A stretch of 64,000 bases of DNA, taken from Deltaproteobacteria bacterium. Its GTDB lineage: Bacteria > Desulfobacterota > Desulfuromonadia > Geobacterales > Pseudopelobacteraceae. This document shows, piece after piece, positions 46,314 through 56,277 of the stretch (position 1 is its first letter; the number at the start of each line of letters is the position of its first letter). The DNA lies in assembly GCA_021781535.1 (NCBI GenBank), contig JAJXWO010000005.1:1-64000 (forward strand). Reading direction: 5' to 3'. A program made the translations under genes and the position numbers. The notes beneath the pieces are model-generated. The model saw only the letters and a list, made by a program, of their open reading frames with translations, was not told the origin of the DNA and made no database searches.

Positions 46314-46852
46314 TCAATAACGCAATTGCGAGACGATACGCCAAGGCGCTTGTGCAGCTTGGCTCGGAGGGTGGTCTCATAGACCTTTTCCGTGATGAGT
46401 TGTCGGTAGTTAGCAGGCTATTCAGAGATAATGGTGGATTGCGAGCAGTATTCGCAGACCCGGCCATAACTCTGGAGCAAAAAAAGAGCATTATGAAGGA
46501 TCTTGTCGGGAAGGCTGGTTGCTCGGAACTCGTGGGAAACTTTCTGATGTTGCTGGTTGACAAGAACCGCGTCGTCTTTCTGAGCCAGATAGTTGATACC
46601 TATGAAAAACTGGCCGATGAATTTTCCGGTGTGATTCGTCCGGTCATCACCACCGCTTATCCGCTGGACGATAGCCAGGTTGTTGCTATTCAGGGCGCGT
46701 TGGAAAAAAAGACGGGCAAGAAGGTTGTGCCGCAGATGATAGTTGACCACTCCCTGTTGGGTGGCGTGATTACGCAGATTGATGATATAGCATACGACAA
46801 CAGCATCAAGACTCAGCTTAAACGGATTAAAGATATATTACAGAAGGGGTAG
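46310..46852 (+). CDS. atpH: F1Fo ATP synthase subunit delta
   Basis: 180 residues, GTG start overlapping the upstream stop as [16 protein letters not shown] (about 5-16) is the OSCP/delta signature; the C-terminal [12 protein letters not shown] segment (about 149-160) matches the family. Links the b-stalk to the top of F1. Confidence 0.94.
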   Translation: MINNAIARRYAKALVQLGSEGGLIDLFRDELSVVSRLFRDNGGLRAVFADPAITLEQKKSIMKDLVGKAGCSELVGNFLMLLVDKNRVVFLSQIVDTYEKLADEFSGVIRPVITTAYPLDDSQVVAIQGALEKKTGKKVVPQMIVDHSLLGGVITQIDDIAYDNSIKTQLKRIKDILQKG

Positions 46853-46860
46853 GAGCATCC

Positions 46861-48369
46861 ATGGAAATCAGAGCCGAAGAGATCAGCGAGATAATCAAAA
46901 AACAGATCAAAGAGTATGGCAAAGAGGTTGAGGTGTCGGAGACCGGCACAATTATCTCCATCGGTGACGGTATTGCCCGTATTCATGGCCTGGCTGGCGC
47001 CATGGCCGGTGAGCTGCTTGAGTTCCCCGGCGGTGTTACCGGCATGGTCCTCAACCTGGAAGAAGATAATGTTGGCGCCGCCATTCTCGGAGAATTTTCC
47101 GAGATCAAGGAAGGCGACACCGTCAAGCGCACCGGACGTATTACCGAAGTACCGGTTGGCGATGCATTGATTGGTCGTGTTGTTAACGCCATTGGCCAGC
47201 CGATCGATGGTAAAGGTGCCATCAACACAAGCAGCTTCAGCAAGGTTGAGATCAAGGCTCCCGGAATTGTTGACCGAAAATCGGTTCACCAGCCGATGGC
47301 TACAGGCCTCAAGGCTATTGACTCGATGGTTCCAATCGGGCGTGGTCAGCGCGAACTGATCATCGGCGACCGCCAGACCGGTAAGACGGCTGTTGCTATC
47401 GATACGATCATCAACCAGAAGGGCGGCGATGTCGTCTGTATCTATGTCGCCATTGGCCAGAAGCGTTCTACTGTTGCCCAGGTTGTTTCCAAGCTGACCG
47501 AGCACGGCGCAATGGATTATACCATCGTTGTTGCTGCGACCGCTTCCGAATCCGCACCTCTCCAGTTCATCGCCCCCTATACCGGCGTAACAATGGGCGA
47601 GTTCTTCCGCGACAACGGTAAACATGCCCTGATTATTTATGACGATCTTTCCAAGCAGGCTGTTGCCTATCGTCAGCTTTCCCTGCTGCTTCGCCGTCCT
47701 CCAGGACGTGAAGCATATCCGGGTGACGTATTCTATCTCCATAGCCGTCTTCTGGAGCGTGCCTGCAAGCTGTCTGATGCCCGCGGCGCTGGTTCTCTGA
47801 CCGCTCTGCCGATTATCGAGACACAGGCTGGCGACGTTTCAGCATATATTCCGACCAATGTTATCTCTATTACCGACGGCCAGATCTATCTGGAATCCGA
47901 CCTGTTCTTCTCCGGCGTGCGTCCGGCAATTAACGTCGGCCTCTCGGTTTCCCGCGTCGGTGGTTCCGCACAGACTAAATCAATGAAGCAGGTTGCCGGT
48001 ACGCTGCGCCTCGACTTGGCCCAGTACCGTGAAATGGCTGCCTTCGCCCAATTTGGTTCCGACCTGGACAAGGCAACCCAGATGCAGTTGGAGCGTGGCG
48101 TACGTTTGGTAGAAATTCTCAAACAGCCTCAGTATCGTCCGATCCCTAATGAGAAGCAGGTACTTGTTATTTTTGCTGCAAATAACGGCTTCCTGGATGA
48201 ATACCCCGTTTCCGCACTGAGAAAATATGAAACCGAACTGTATGCCTTTTTTGATAACCGTCAGGCTGAGCTGCTCGCCGAACTACGCGACAAGAAAGCT
48301 ATTGATGACGATATGAAGGGTCGCATTGTCGCTGCCCTGGGGCAGTTGAAGAAGGAATTTACCGCGTAA
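46861..48369 (+). CDS. atpA: F1Fo ATP synthase subunit alpha
   Basis: 502 residues, the normal length. P-loop GDRQTGKT (about 169-176), [14 protein letters not shown] signature of alpha/beta subunits (about 359-372), and the conserved arginine in the latter region. Non-catalytic nucleotide-binding subunit of F1. Confidence 0.98.
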   Translation: MEIRAEEISEIIKKQIKEYGKEVEVSETGTIISIGDGIARIHGLAGAMAGELLEFPGGVTGMVLNLEEDNVGAAILGEFSEIKEGDTVKRTGRITEVPVGDALIGRVVNAIGQPIDGKGAINTSSFSKVEIKAPGIVDRKSVHQPMATGLKAIDSMVPIGRGQRELIIGDRQTGKTAVAIDTIINQKGGDVVCIYVAIGQKRSTVAQVVSKLTEHGAMDYTIVVAATASESAPLQFIAPYTGVTMGEFFRDNGKHALIIYDDLSKQAVAYRQLSLLLRRPPGREAYPGDVFYLHSRLLERACKLSDARGAGSLTALPIIETQAGDVSAYIPTNVISITDGQIYLESDLFFSGVRPAINVGLSVSRVGGSAQTKSMKQVAGTLRLDLAQYREMAAFAQFGSDLDKATQMQLERGVRLVEILKQPQYRPIPNEKQVLVIFAANNGFLDEYPVSALRKYETELYAFFDNRQAELLAELRDKKAIDDDMKGRIVAALGQLKKEFTA

Positions 48370-48387
48370 ACAAGGACGGTTTGAGAT

Positions 48388-49254
48388 ATGGCAAGCCTTA
48401 AAAGCATTAAAAAACGGATTGTTTCCGTAAAAAACACTCGCCAGATCACCAAGGCCATGAAAATGGTTTCGGCGGCAAAGCTCCGTCGTGCCCAGGAAAA
48501 CGTTGTGGCAGCCCGCCCGTACGCCAAGAAGCTTGGTGAAGTACTGCAGTCGCTGGCTGTGAACCTGGAAGGGGACGTTCATCCGCTCCTTGAAAAGCGT
48601 GATGCCAAGAAGCTGCTTCTGATTGTGCTGACATCGGATCGTGGCCTGTGCGGAGGTTTCAACACCAACCTCTGCAAGGCAGCAGACCGCTACATCAAGG
48701 AAAAATCCGATTCTTACGAGCAGATCAGTGTCATGACAATTGGTCGTAAAGGGTATGAATTCCTTAAAAGCCGTTATACGATCTATAAAAACTTTTCCAA
48801 TATCCTGGCAAAACCTAATTACCAATCAGCGGCGATGATGGGACGGGAAGTGATTGATGGTTTTCTGGCAGGGGATTATGACCAGGTTGAGCTTCTCTTC
48901 AATTCATTCCGTACGGTCATGACCCAGGATATAACCTTCCGGCAGATGTTGCCGGTTGTCCCGGAAGAATTGAATGTTGCTGATGAAACTCCTGTTGAGT
49001 TTATCTATGAACCATCAGTCGATGAGCTGCTGGCGGAAATACTGCCGAAAAACATCGAGGTGCAAATCTTTACGGCCATGCTTGAAACGGTAGCCGGCGA
49101 ACATGGCGCCCGTATGACGGCAATGGATAGTGCTTCTAAGAACGCCAACGAAATGATCGGTAAACTGACACTCCAGTATAACCGGGCACGTCAGGCTGCA
49201 ATTACTACAGAGCTGATGGAAATAATTTCCGGCTCGGAGTCGATCAAAGGGTAG
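48388..49254 (+). CDS. atpG: F1Fo ATP synthase subunit gamma
   Basis: 288 residues. N-terminal [11 protein letters not shown] and [17 protein letters not shown] (about 20-36) and C-terminal [30 protein letters not shown] helix are the gamma signatures. The central shaft of F1. Eighteen nt after atpA; followed by a 130-bp gap before atpD that holds no recognised gene. Confidence 0.97.
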   Translation: MASLKSIKKRIVSVKNTRQITKAMKMVSAAKLRRAQENVVAARPYAKKLGEVLQSLAVNLEGDVHPLLEKRDAKKLLLIVLTSDRGLCGGFNTNLCKAADRYIKEKSDSYEQISVMTIGRKGYEFLKSRYTIYKNFSNILAKPNYQSAAMMGREVIDGFLAGDYDQVELLFNSFRTVMTQDITFRQMLPVVPEELNVADETPVEFIYEPSVDELLAEILPKNIEVQIFTAMLETVAGEHGARMTAMDSASKNANEMIGKLTLQYNRARQAAITTELMEIISGSESIKG

Positions 49255-49354
49255 CGCCGCGATAAACTGGAAGCGTGCCGTAACGAATTAATGTGCAGTA
49301 AAACAAGCAGTAAACAACTATTAACTTGCTAAAAGTTCACGAAACACTATATGA

Positions 49355-50800
<1,446 letters not shown>

Positions 50801-50812
50801 AATAAACATGTA

Positions 50813-50833
50813 GGGGCAGGGCCCGTCCTGCCC
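50813..50833 (+). repeat. Palindromic hairpin between atpD and atpC
   Basis: Seven-bp perfect GC stem GGGCAGG / CCTGCCC around GCCCGT. No T run follows, so it is not an ordinary terminator; it resembles a REP-like unit and could affect mRNA stability between the two genes. Confidence 0.5.
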
Positions 50834-50853
50834 GCTTTCTACAAGGATCATAT

Positions 50854-51270
50854 ATGGCTGAAAAGATGAAGCTTGAAATTGTCACTCCCTACAAAAAAGT
50901 TGTAGATACCGAGGTTGAAGAAGTAACTGCCACCGGTAAGCTGGGCGAATTCGGTATTCTGCCGGGGCATGCCCCGTTTCTGACCTCGCTCAAGATCGGG
51001 GAGCTTGTCTACAAGAATAATGGTGTTGCCGAGCACATGTCTCTCAACTGGGGCTATTTCGAGGTGCTTTCGGACAAAATTATTGTGCTGGTAGAGACCG
51101 CGGAGCTTGCAGAAGAAATAGATGTAGAGCGAGCCAGGGCTGCTCTTGGGCGTGCCGAAGAGGCCCTGAAAACACTTACATCCGAGGACAAGCAATTCAA
51201 GGTTTATGAAGCTGCTTTGGAACGAGCAATTATCCGCATGCAGGTTGCCGGTAAAGGCGTACGCAAGTAG
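50854..51270 (+). CDS. atpC: F1Fo ATP synthase subunit epsilon
   Basis: 138 residues. Beta-sandwich N-terminal domain with GEFGILPGHAPFLTSL (about 30-45) and a C-terminal two-helix region of about 45 residues (ERARAALGRAEEAL). Last gene of the cluster; a terminator follows. Confidence 0.96.
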   Translation: MAEKMKLEIVTPYKKVVDTEVEEVTATGKLGEFGILPGHAPFLTSLKIGELVYKNNGVAEHMSLNWGYFEVLSDKIIVLVETAELAEEIDVERARAALGRAEEALKTLTSEDKQFKVYEAALERAIIRMQVAGKGVRK

Positions 51271-51298
51271 AAAAATTTACATATACGTGAGTACCTTC

Positions 51299-51325
51299 AA
51301 GAGCGGCAGCGATGCCGCTCTTTTT
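51299..51325 (+). terminator. Intrinsic terminator of the ATP synthase cluster
   Basis: Ten-bp stem AAGAGCGGCA / TGCCGCTCTT with a GCGA loop, then T5. The stem-AGCGAT-stem core recalls the terminators at 41508 and 43091. Confidence 0.93.
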
Positions 51326-51395
51326 GTTTGTGGTATATGTTCTGCAAGTTTGCTACAAGTAGCTGACCTTTATTTCCATTAGATGGAGCACAACT

Positions 51396-51917
51396 ATGCC
51401 TCAGACAAACGAACTTAAACGATTACGTTGTTATGAGATGTTTTCGCAATCTACCGGTGTCGAAATCCGTTCCGCGATTAAAACCAGTGAGGAAAATGGA
51501 CAGCTTACCGAACGAAGCGGACGTGTTCACCTCCGCTTTTTTAAACTTACTCCGAAAACAAAACCGGAAGACGTCACACAGATCCGCTTTATATGCGAGC
51601 CTGATGAGGCTTTCGGCTTGTCGCTGTTGATACAGCAGGTATCGAACTGTTCCGTTCCGTGTAAGGAGAAGTTGAGTCCTCACAAATTCTTTTCCGGTGA
51701 ACTGGGGGAGGAAACTGTGACGACACTTTCCGTAGAAAAATGGGAGCGGGCCGGTAAGAGCGGTTATGCCTTGACTGTAGGGCGAGGCAAGGATTTTATC
51801 AGTGTTCCGGTCCCGTTGTCTAAACTTCTCTTTGCCGGAGAGTTTCTGCGGGCGATATCGACAGAGCAGAGTTGGGTTGAGCGACCTGAAAAGAAAACAT
51901 CAGCAGTCAACCATTGA
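51396..51917 (+). CDS. Conserved hypothetical protein
   Basis: 173 residues, not recognised. No signal peptide, membrane segment or known motif. Predicted mixed alpha/beta with several Cys (C12, C67, C84 and C88 approximately). It ends 4 nt before the TIGR01212 radical SAM gene, which has no clear ribosome site of its own, so the two are probably translationally coupled. The coding call rests on length, a good leader (AUG preceded by a GGAGCA-like site) and coupling. Confidence 0.6.
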   Translation: MPQTNELKRLRCYEMFSQSTGVEIRSAIKTSEENGQLTERSGRVHLRFFKLTPKTKPEDVTQIRFICEPDEAFGLSLLIQQVSNCSVPCKEKLSPHKFFSGELGEETVTTLSVEKWERAGKSGYALTVGRGKDFISVPVPLSKLLFAGEFLRAISTEQSWVERPEKKTSAVNH

Positions 51918-51921
51918 AATA

Positions 51922-52839
51922 ATGCAGACGAAACGCTATAGAGCATTCTCTGATGAACTGAAGCGGTTATTTGGCTGCAGGGTGCAACGTATCGCCGTTG
52001 ACGCAGGATTTACCTGCCCGAATCGCGATGGTTCATTGCATACCGAAGGGTGCATCTTCTGTGGCGGGCATGGCTCCGGTTCATATGGAATACGGCGCGA
52101 TCTCAATATATATGGTCAGCTTGAAGATGGCAAAGAGGTTATGCGCCGCAAGTACCGGGCGGCAAAGTTTATTGCCTATTTTCAGTCGTATACAAACACG
52201 TATGCGAGCGTCGACCGGTTACGTGAGCTCTATTCGATGGCTTTAACCGTTCCGGATGTGGTAGGGCTGATTATCGCAACCCGTCCTGACTGCCTGCAAG
52301 ATGAGATACTTGACTATATTCAGCTGCTTTCCTCGCAAACACATCTCTGGCTGGAGTTGGGGATGCAGACCATGTACAATCGCAGCCTGGAGCTGATAAA
52401 TCGCCGCCATGATCACAACTGCACTGTTGATGCCGTTTGTCGGGCAAAGTCGCACGGGTTGAGGGTCTGTACCCACGTAATTCTTGGTTTGCCGGGAGAA
52501 TCGCGAGACGAAATGCTTCGTATGGCGGGGGAACTGAACCGCCTCGGGGTGGACGGTGTCAAACTGCACCTGCTGCATATCATGAAGGGAACGCGATTGG
52601 CTGAGATGTACAGCCAGGGCACGGTGACGGTTATGGACAGAGAGGACTATGCCGGGCTGGTCTGTGACTTTCTGGAACGTCTGGATCCGCGGATTGTTAT
52701 ACATCGTCTGACCGGCGATGGTGGGCACGACAACCTGGTGGCGCCTCTCTGGTCGCTGAAAAAATTCGAAATTCTCAACCTGATTGATGCCGAGATGGAG
52801 CGGCGCGGGACAAACCAGGGAGTCAGATTTTCCCGGTGA
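51922..52839 (+). CDS. Radical SAM protein, TIGR01212 (YhcC-like) family
   Basis: 305 residues from the ATG at 51922; the frame runs upstream inside the previous gene but the family starts here (KRYRAFSDELKRLFGCRVQRIAV). The Fe-S cluster motif is of the extended type: CPNRDGSLHTEGCIFC (about 32-47), with the third Cys close behind the second. Later conserved parts include YFQSYTNTYA, RPDCL and HVILGLPGE. The reaction is unknown. Its 3' end overlaps the convergent exchanger gene by 17 nt. Confidence 0.9.
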   Translation: MQTKRYRAFSDELKRLFGCRVQRIAVDAGFTCPNRDGSLHTEGCIFCGGHGSGSYGIRRDLNIYGQLEDGKEVMRRKYRAAKFIAYFQSYTNTYASVDRLRELYSMALTVPDVVGLIIATRPDCLQDEILDYIQLLSSQTHLWLELGMQTMYNRSLELINRRHDHNCTVDAVCRAKSHGLRVCTHVILGLPGESRDEMLRMAGELNRLGVDGVKLHLLHIMKGTRLAEMYSQGTVTVMDREDYAGLVCDFLERLDPRIVIHRLTGDGGHDNLVAPLWSLKKFEILNLIDAEMERRGTNQGVRFSR

Positions 52840-53836
52840 AGATCAGCACCAGAAAGACAAAATAGAAAACTCCTCCCACCAGCAACGTCCCGGGCGTCAG
52901 GTGTTTCTTGATCCGGATTTGCAGGTATGCCATACCGACCGAAGCGAATGTCAGGGCCACGGTTAAAAGTGCTGCTGTGTTGAGCTGCCAATCGGTCATC
53001 ATGATGCCGATTGCGGTGATAATCGAACCCTGAAAGACCATGGCGCCGGTGACATTGCCGATTGCCAGAGTATCCTTACCCTTGTTTATCCAGATCACGC
53101 TGTTGAATTTCTCCGGCAGTTCGGTGGCGATCGGCGCAATGATCAAGGCAAGGATGAAGGGTGAAATGCCGATCTGCACCGAAATAATCTGCACCTTTTC
53201 CACGAATATGTAGGAACCCCACACGATCAGCAGCAATGAACTCAACACCTGGCAGCCGATAATCGCCATGTGAGGGTCGTGGGACCTGGGGGCAAAATAG
53301 CAGGGGTCAAGGTCAGATTCCTCTACGGTATGACACACATCATTCTCGCAGCGAAGTGTTCTCAGTACGTAACCGCCGTAGGTCAAAAAGAGCGCCATGG
53401 CGATGAAGGTCTTGACTACCGGGTGCCCCCCCAGGAACGAGGCGACGATGGCCACGGCGTAGAGCACCAGAAAGTACTCCATGTCGCGTCGCATGACGAC
53501 CGTATCAACGCGCATGACCGGGTAGTCGTCACGTTTCTTCCTATTCCAGATCACCGCCAGGCCGCTGATGAAAAAGGCCAGAGTTCCCAGCATGAAGGGA
53601 GCCCCGATTATGGCTCCGACACCGATTTTGTGGCCGGACTCGGGTGTGCCGAACATGATCGCCACAATCGGGACCAGTGTCTCTGGCAGGGCCGTTCCGA
53701 TCGCCGCAAAGATGCTCCCCACCGCGCCGTCCGAAAGTTTAAGCTTTTTTCCGAACCACTCGAGGCCGTTGGTAAAGACGGTGGCACCCAGCAGGATGAT
53801 CCCCAGAGCAACAAGCAATAAAATCCAATTAAGCAT
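52823..53836 (-). CDS. Sodium/calcium exchanger-family membrane protein
   Basis: 337 residues. About ten hydrophobic helices in two halves, each with the alpha-repeat of the CaCA family: first GSIFAAIGTALPETLVPIVA (about 41-60), second PFILALIIAPIATELPEKFN (about 223-242). The acidic residue in each repeat is the ion ligand. Starts 5 bp downstream of kup, so it is in the same c-di-AMP-riboswitch-controlled unit. Ion specificity (Ca2+, Na+ or K+) cannot be read from the sequence. Confidence 0.85.
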   Translation of the reverse strand: MLNWILLLVALGIILLGATVFTNGLEWFGKKLKLSDGAVGSIFAAIGTALPETLVPIVAIMFGTPESGHKIGVGAIIGAPFMLGTLAFFISGLAVIWNRKKRDDYPVMRVDTVVMRRDMEYFLVLYAVAIVASFLGGHPVVKTFIAMALFLTYGGYVLRTLRCENDVCHTVEESDLDPCYFAPRSHDPHMAIIGCQVLSSLLLIVWGSYIFVEKVQIISVQIGISPFILALIIAPIATELPEKFNSVIWINKGKDTLAIGNVTGAMVFQGSIITAIGIMMTDWQLNTAALLTVALTFASVGMAYLQIRIKKHLTPGTLLVGGVFYFVFLVLIFTGKI

Positions 53837-53841
53837 TCGTA

Positions 53842-55659
53842 TTACATCTCCACCCGCGTAACAACGCCCTGAAGTTTTGCCGCCGGGAGCTTGTTAAACT
53901 GAACGAAATTAGGGGTAAGTTTCTTTAAGTTCGAGAATATTTTCCACGCCGGATTTCTGGTGGCAATGTCCTCAATGCCGTAAAAGATTACCTTTTCAAA
54001 GATGCCGTTGTCCTTGAGCAGTTGTTCAATATCGAGCATAACCATATAGCCTGCACTGATTTCAAAAGCATCCAGTCCGGTTCCAAGGGCTTTCGTAAGG
54101 TTACTTTTCAATCCGTAGGGTTCGTCCGTTCGAAAGATGGATATCAGGACGTTCCGTTCGTAAATAATATTCGACCGGATAGTGCAGTGAACAAGATAGG
54201 GAGGGATAGTATTCCACTCCTTGACAAAAAACAACCCGGTGCCTGTAATATGCCCTTTTTTGTAAATCTGCTCGTAGCTGACGAGATAGGTTTCCATGTC
54301 AAGAGGACGGAGCGCCTTGTAGAGAGCGGCCTGCCCCTTGGTCCAGATCAAAATAGCGGTAAGAGGTATGGATGCGAGGATCAGCGACCAGTAGCCGCCA
54401 TGTGGCAGTTTGTAAAGGTTTGAGACCAGGAAGATAACATCTGCGATCGTTACCAGGATCGCCACCGGTACCTTCCACTTTTTCTGTGTCCTGGAAAAAA
54501 TCATTATCATCATAACGCCGGTGATGGTCATGGTCCCGGTGACTGCAAGGCCGTATGCGGCCGCCAGATTTTCCGACTTCTGGAAGATCAGCATGATCAT
54601 AATCACAAGGGCAAGAAGGATCCAGTTAACTGCACCGATATATATTTGCGATTTTAGCTGGTGTGAGGTGTAATCGACTTTCAAGAGTGGGAGAATGCGG
54701 GTTGTTATCCCCTGATATACGATAGAGAATACCCCGCTGATAAGCGCCTGTGAAGCAATAACAGTGGCCATGATCGTCAAGATCAGGAAGGGGATATAGA
54801 GCATGGTCGATTGCGATTGCACCATGCCGAAAAGGATGTTTTTTGCATGAGGATGATTGATTATGAAAGCGCCCTGTCCCAGGTAGTTAATTACCAATGC
54901 GGCAAAGACCAGATACCAGGCCCGCTTGACCGGCTTGCGTCCAAGGTGCCCCATGTCCGCATACAGCGCCTCCCCGCCGGTTGCACACAGGATTACCTCG
55001 GAGAGCACAAAGAATCCGGCCATTCCGTTATGGCGAAGGAAATTGAAGGCGTAATGCGGGCTGATTGCAGAGATGATGGCAGGATACGAGAATAATGCAA
55101 TGATGCCGGACAATGTCAGGGCAGCAAACCAAACGACCATGATGGGGCCGAACGCCTTGGCGACCTTATCGGTGCCCTTGAACTGGAACACAAACAGGAA
55201 AACGGCGATAATGGCGGCAATCAGGATCAGCATAGTTTGGCTGATGCCACTCAAGGACGGGATCAGAAGAGCACCTTCTACCGCCGAGAGGATACTGATG
55301 GCGGGGGTAATGACGCCATCTCCCAACAGTAAGGCAACCCCGAGATAGGAGATAAATGTTACAAAAACCATCTGCCGCCCCGGCTTTATCATACGAACCA
55401 GAATCTCGCGGAGCACGATGGTGCCGCCTTCACCTTTGCGGCTGAGGCTCATGGCAAGCAGTGCATATTCTATGTTGACCAGGATCATCAAGGTCCAGAC
55501 AATCAGTGAGAGGATCCCGAAAACGTTCTCAACGGTCGGCTTGGTCAGGGCAATAATGACGGTCAGCGTGTAGATAGGGCTGGTGCCGATGTCTCCGAAC
55601 ACCAGTCCCATTGATTTTATGATTCCACCCCAGTAGGAATCCGCTTCGTGTTGCTTCAT
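53842..55659 (-). CDS. kup: KUP/HAK-type potassium uptake transporter
   Basis: 605 residues. Twelve hydrophobic helices in the first 440 residues, starting with the diagnostic GLVFGDIGTSPIYTLTVI (about 17-34), with EGGTIVLREIL and ATGGEALYADMGHLG following. The soluble C-terminal domain (about 450-605) is typical of KUP and can be a c-di-AMP target in some species. GGAGG ribosome site. Proton-coupled potassium uptake. Controlled by the ydaO-type riboswitch directly upstream. Confidence 0.95.
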   Translation of the reverse strand: MKQHEADSYWGGIIKSMGLVFGDIGTSPIYTLTVIIALTKPTVENVFGILSLIVWTLMILVNIEYALLAMSLSRKGEGGTIVLREILVRMIKPGRQMVFVTFISYLGVALLLGDGVITPAISILSAVEGALLIPSLSGISQTMLILIAAIIAVFLFVFQFKGTDKVAKAFGPIMVVWFAALTLSGIIALFSYPAIISAISPHYAFNFLRHNGMAGFFVLSEVILCATGGEALYADMGHLGRKPVKRAWYLVFAALVINYLGQGAFIINHPHAKNILFGMVQSQSTMLYIPFLILTIMATVIASQALISGVFSIVYQGITTRILPLLKVDYTSHQLKSQIYIGAVNWILLALVIMIMLIFQKSENLAAAYGLAVTGTMTITGVMMIMIFSRTQKKWKVPVAILVTIADVIFLVSNLYKLPHGGYWSLILASIPLTAILIWTKGQAALYKALRPLDMETYLVSYEQIYKKGHITGTGLFFVKEWNTIPPYLVHCTIRSNIIYERNVLISIFRTDEPYGLKSNLTKALGTGLDAFEISAGYMVMLDIEQLLKDNGIFEKVIFYGIEDIATRNPAWKIFSNLKKLTPNFVQFNKLPAAKLQGVVTRVEM

Positions 55660-55701
55660 AATAATGCCTCCTGCAAGAATTGCTTGTAGGGGCTGACAGA
55701 C

Positions 55702-55733
55702 GAAAACGCAAAACCGCCGGATGAACCGGCGGC
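55702..55733 (-). terminator. Riboswitch expression-platform terminator before kup
   Basis: Minus-strand GC stem GCCGCCGG / CCGGCGGT (55732-55713) with a small loop and a T-rich run. Directly follows the aptamer, as expected for an OFF switch that stops transcription when c-di-AMP is bound. Confidence 0.8.
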
Positions 55734-55740
55734 CTTTGCC

Positions 55741-55880
55741 CGTTACTGTGCCCTTCCAATTGCCTACGAGGTTAGCTGACGGGCTTGGGATTGGAAGTTC
55801 CCTATCCGGTGATTTACCGGAATACGCCCCAGTTGATCGGGTCCCCCGTACCCGCTGTATTGTGCGGATCTCGGCTGTAA
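55741..55880 (-). ncRNA. ydaO-yuaA type cyclic di-AMP riboswitch
   Basis: The minus strand carries the conserved aptamer cores: a GGGGGACC-type segment near 55838-55846, GGGGCGTATT near 55825-55834, CCGG...TAGGGA, and the diagnostic GTCAGCTAACCTCGTAGGC (55762-55780) just before an intrinsic terminator. ydaO aptamers bind c-di-AMP and usually shut off potassium uptake and osmolyte or wall genes. The arrangement aptamer - terminator - kup - exchanger fits that role. Confidence 0.9.
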
Positions 55881-56008
55881 GGGGGTTGTTATACTCCTCC
55901 TGGTTCTACTGTCAAGCCTCTTGTCAATAATCAGAACTTTGCCGTTTACACACGAACCAAATCTGCTACACTTCCCAGTCAGTCAAACTTTGTATAACTG
56001 GAAACAAA

Positions 56009-56275
56009 ATGGACAAAAATGTACCAGTAGAAAAACATAACGCAATGATTTGCCGCTATTTCAAAGTTGCCCATCGCGACATGGTCTATCTCAAGTTTAT
56101 CCTGGAGGCCTATGAAGGGATGAATGTCATGAGCACCGTTGATAATAAGGCCGGAATCATCCGTATCGCCATCATGCCCGGTTTCGTTGAAGATATGGAC
56201 GGGCTGCTGGCGGACCTGGGCCGAGATGTCCCAATGGAACCGGTCCTGTGGCACAATGAGGTATGCACATACTGA
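56009..56275 (+). CDS. DUF4911 family protein
   Basis: 88 residues with the DUF4911 pattern: ICRYFKVAHRDMVYLKFILEAYEGMNVMSTVDN-like block (about 14-47) and IIRIAIMPGF. Small cytoplasmic protein of unknown function. It ends 2 nt before the convergent radical SAM gene. Ribosome site GGAAA. Confidence 0.75.
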   Translation: MDKNVPVEKHNAMICRYFKVAHRDMVYLKFILEAYEGMNVMSTVDNKAGIIRIAIMPGFVEDMDGLLADLGRDVPMEPVLWHNEVCTY

Positions 56276-56277
56276 GC

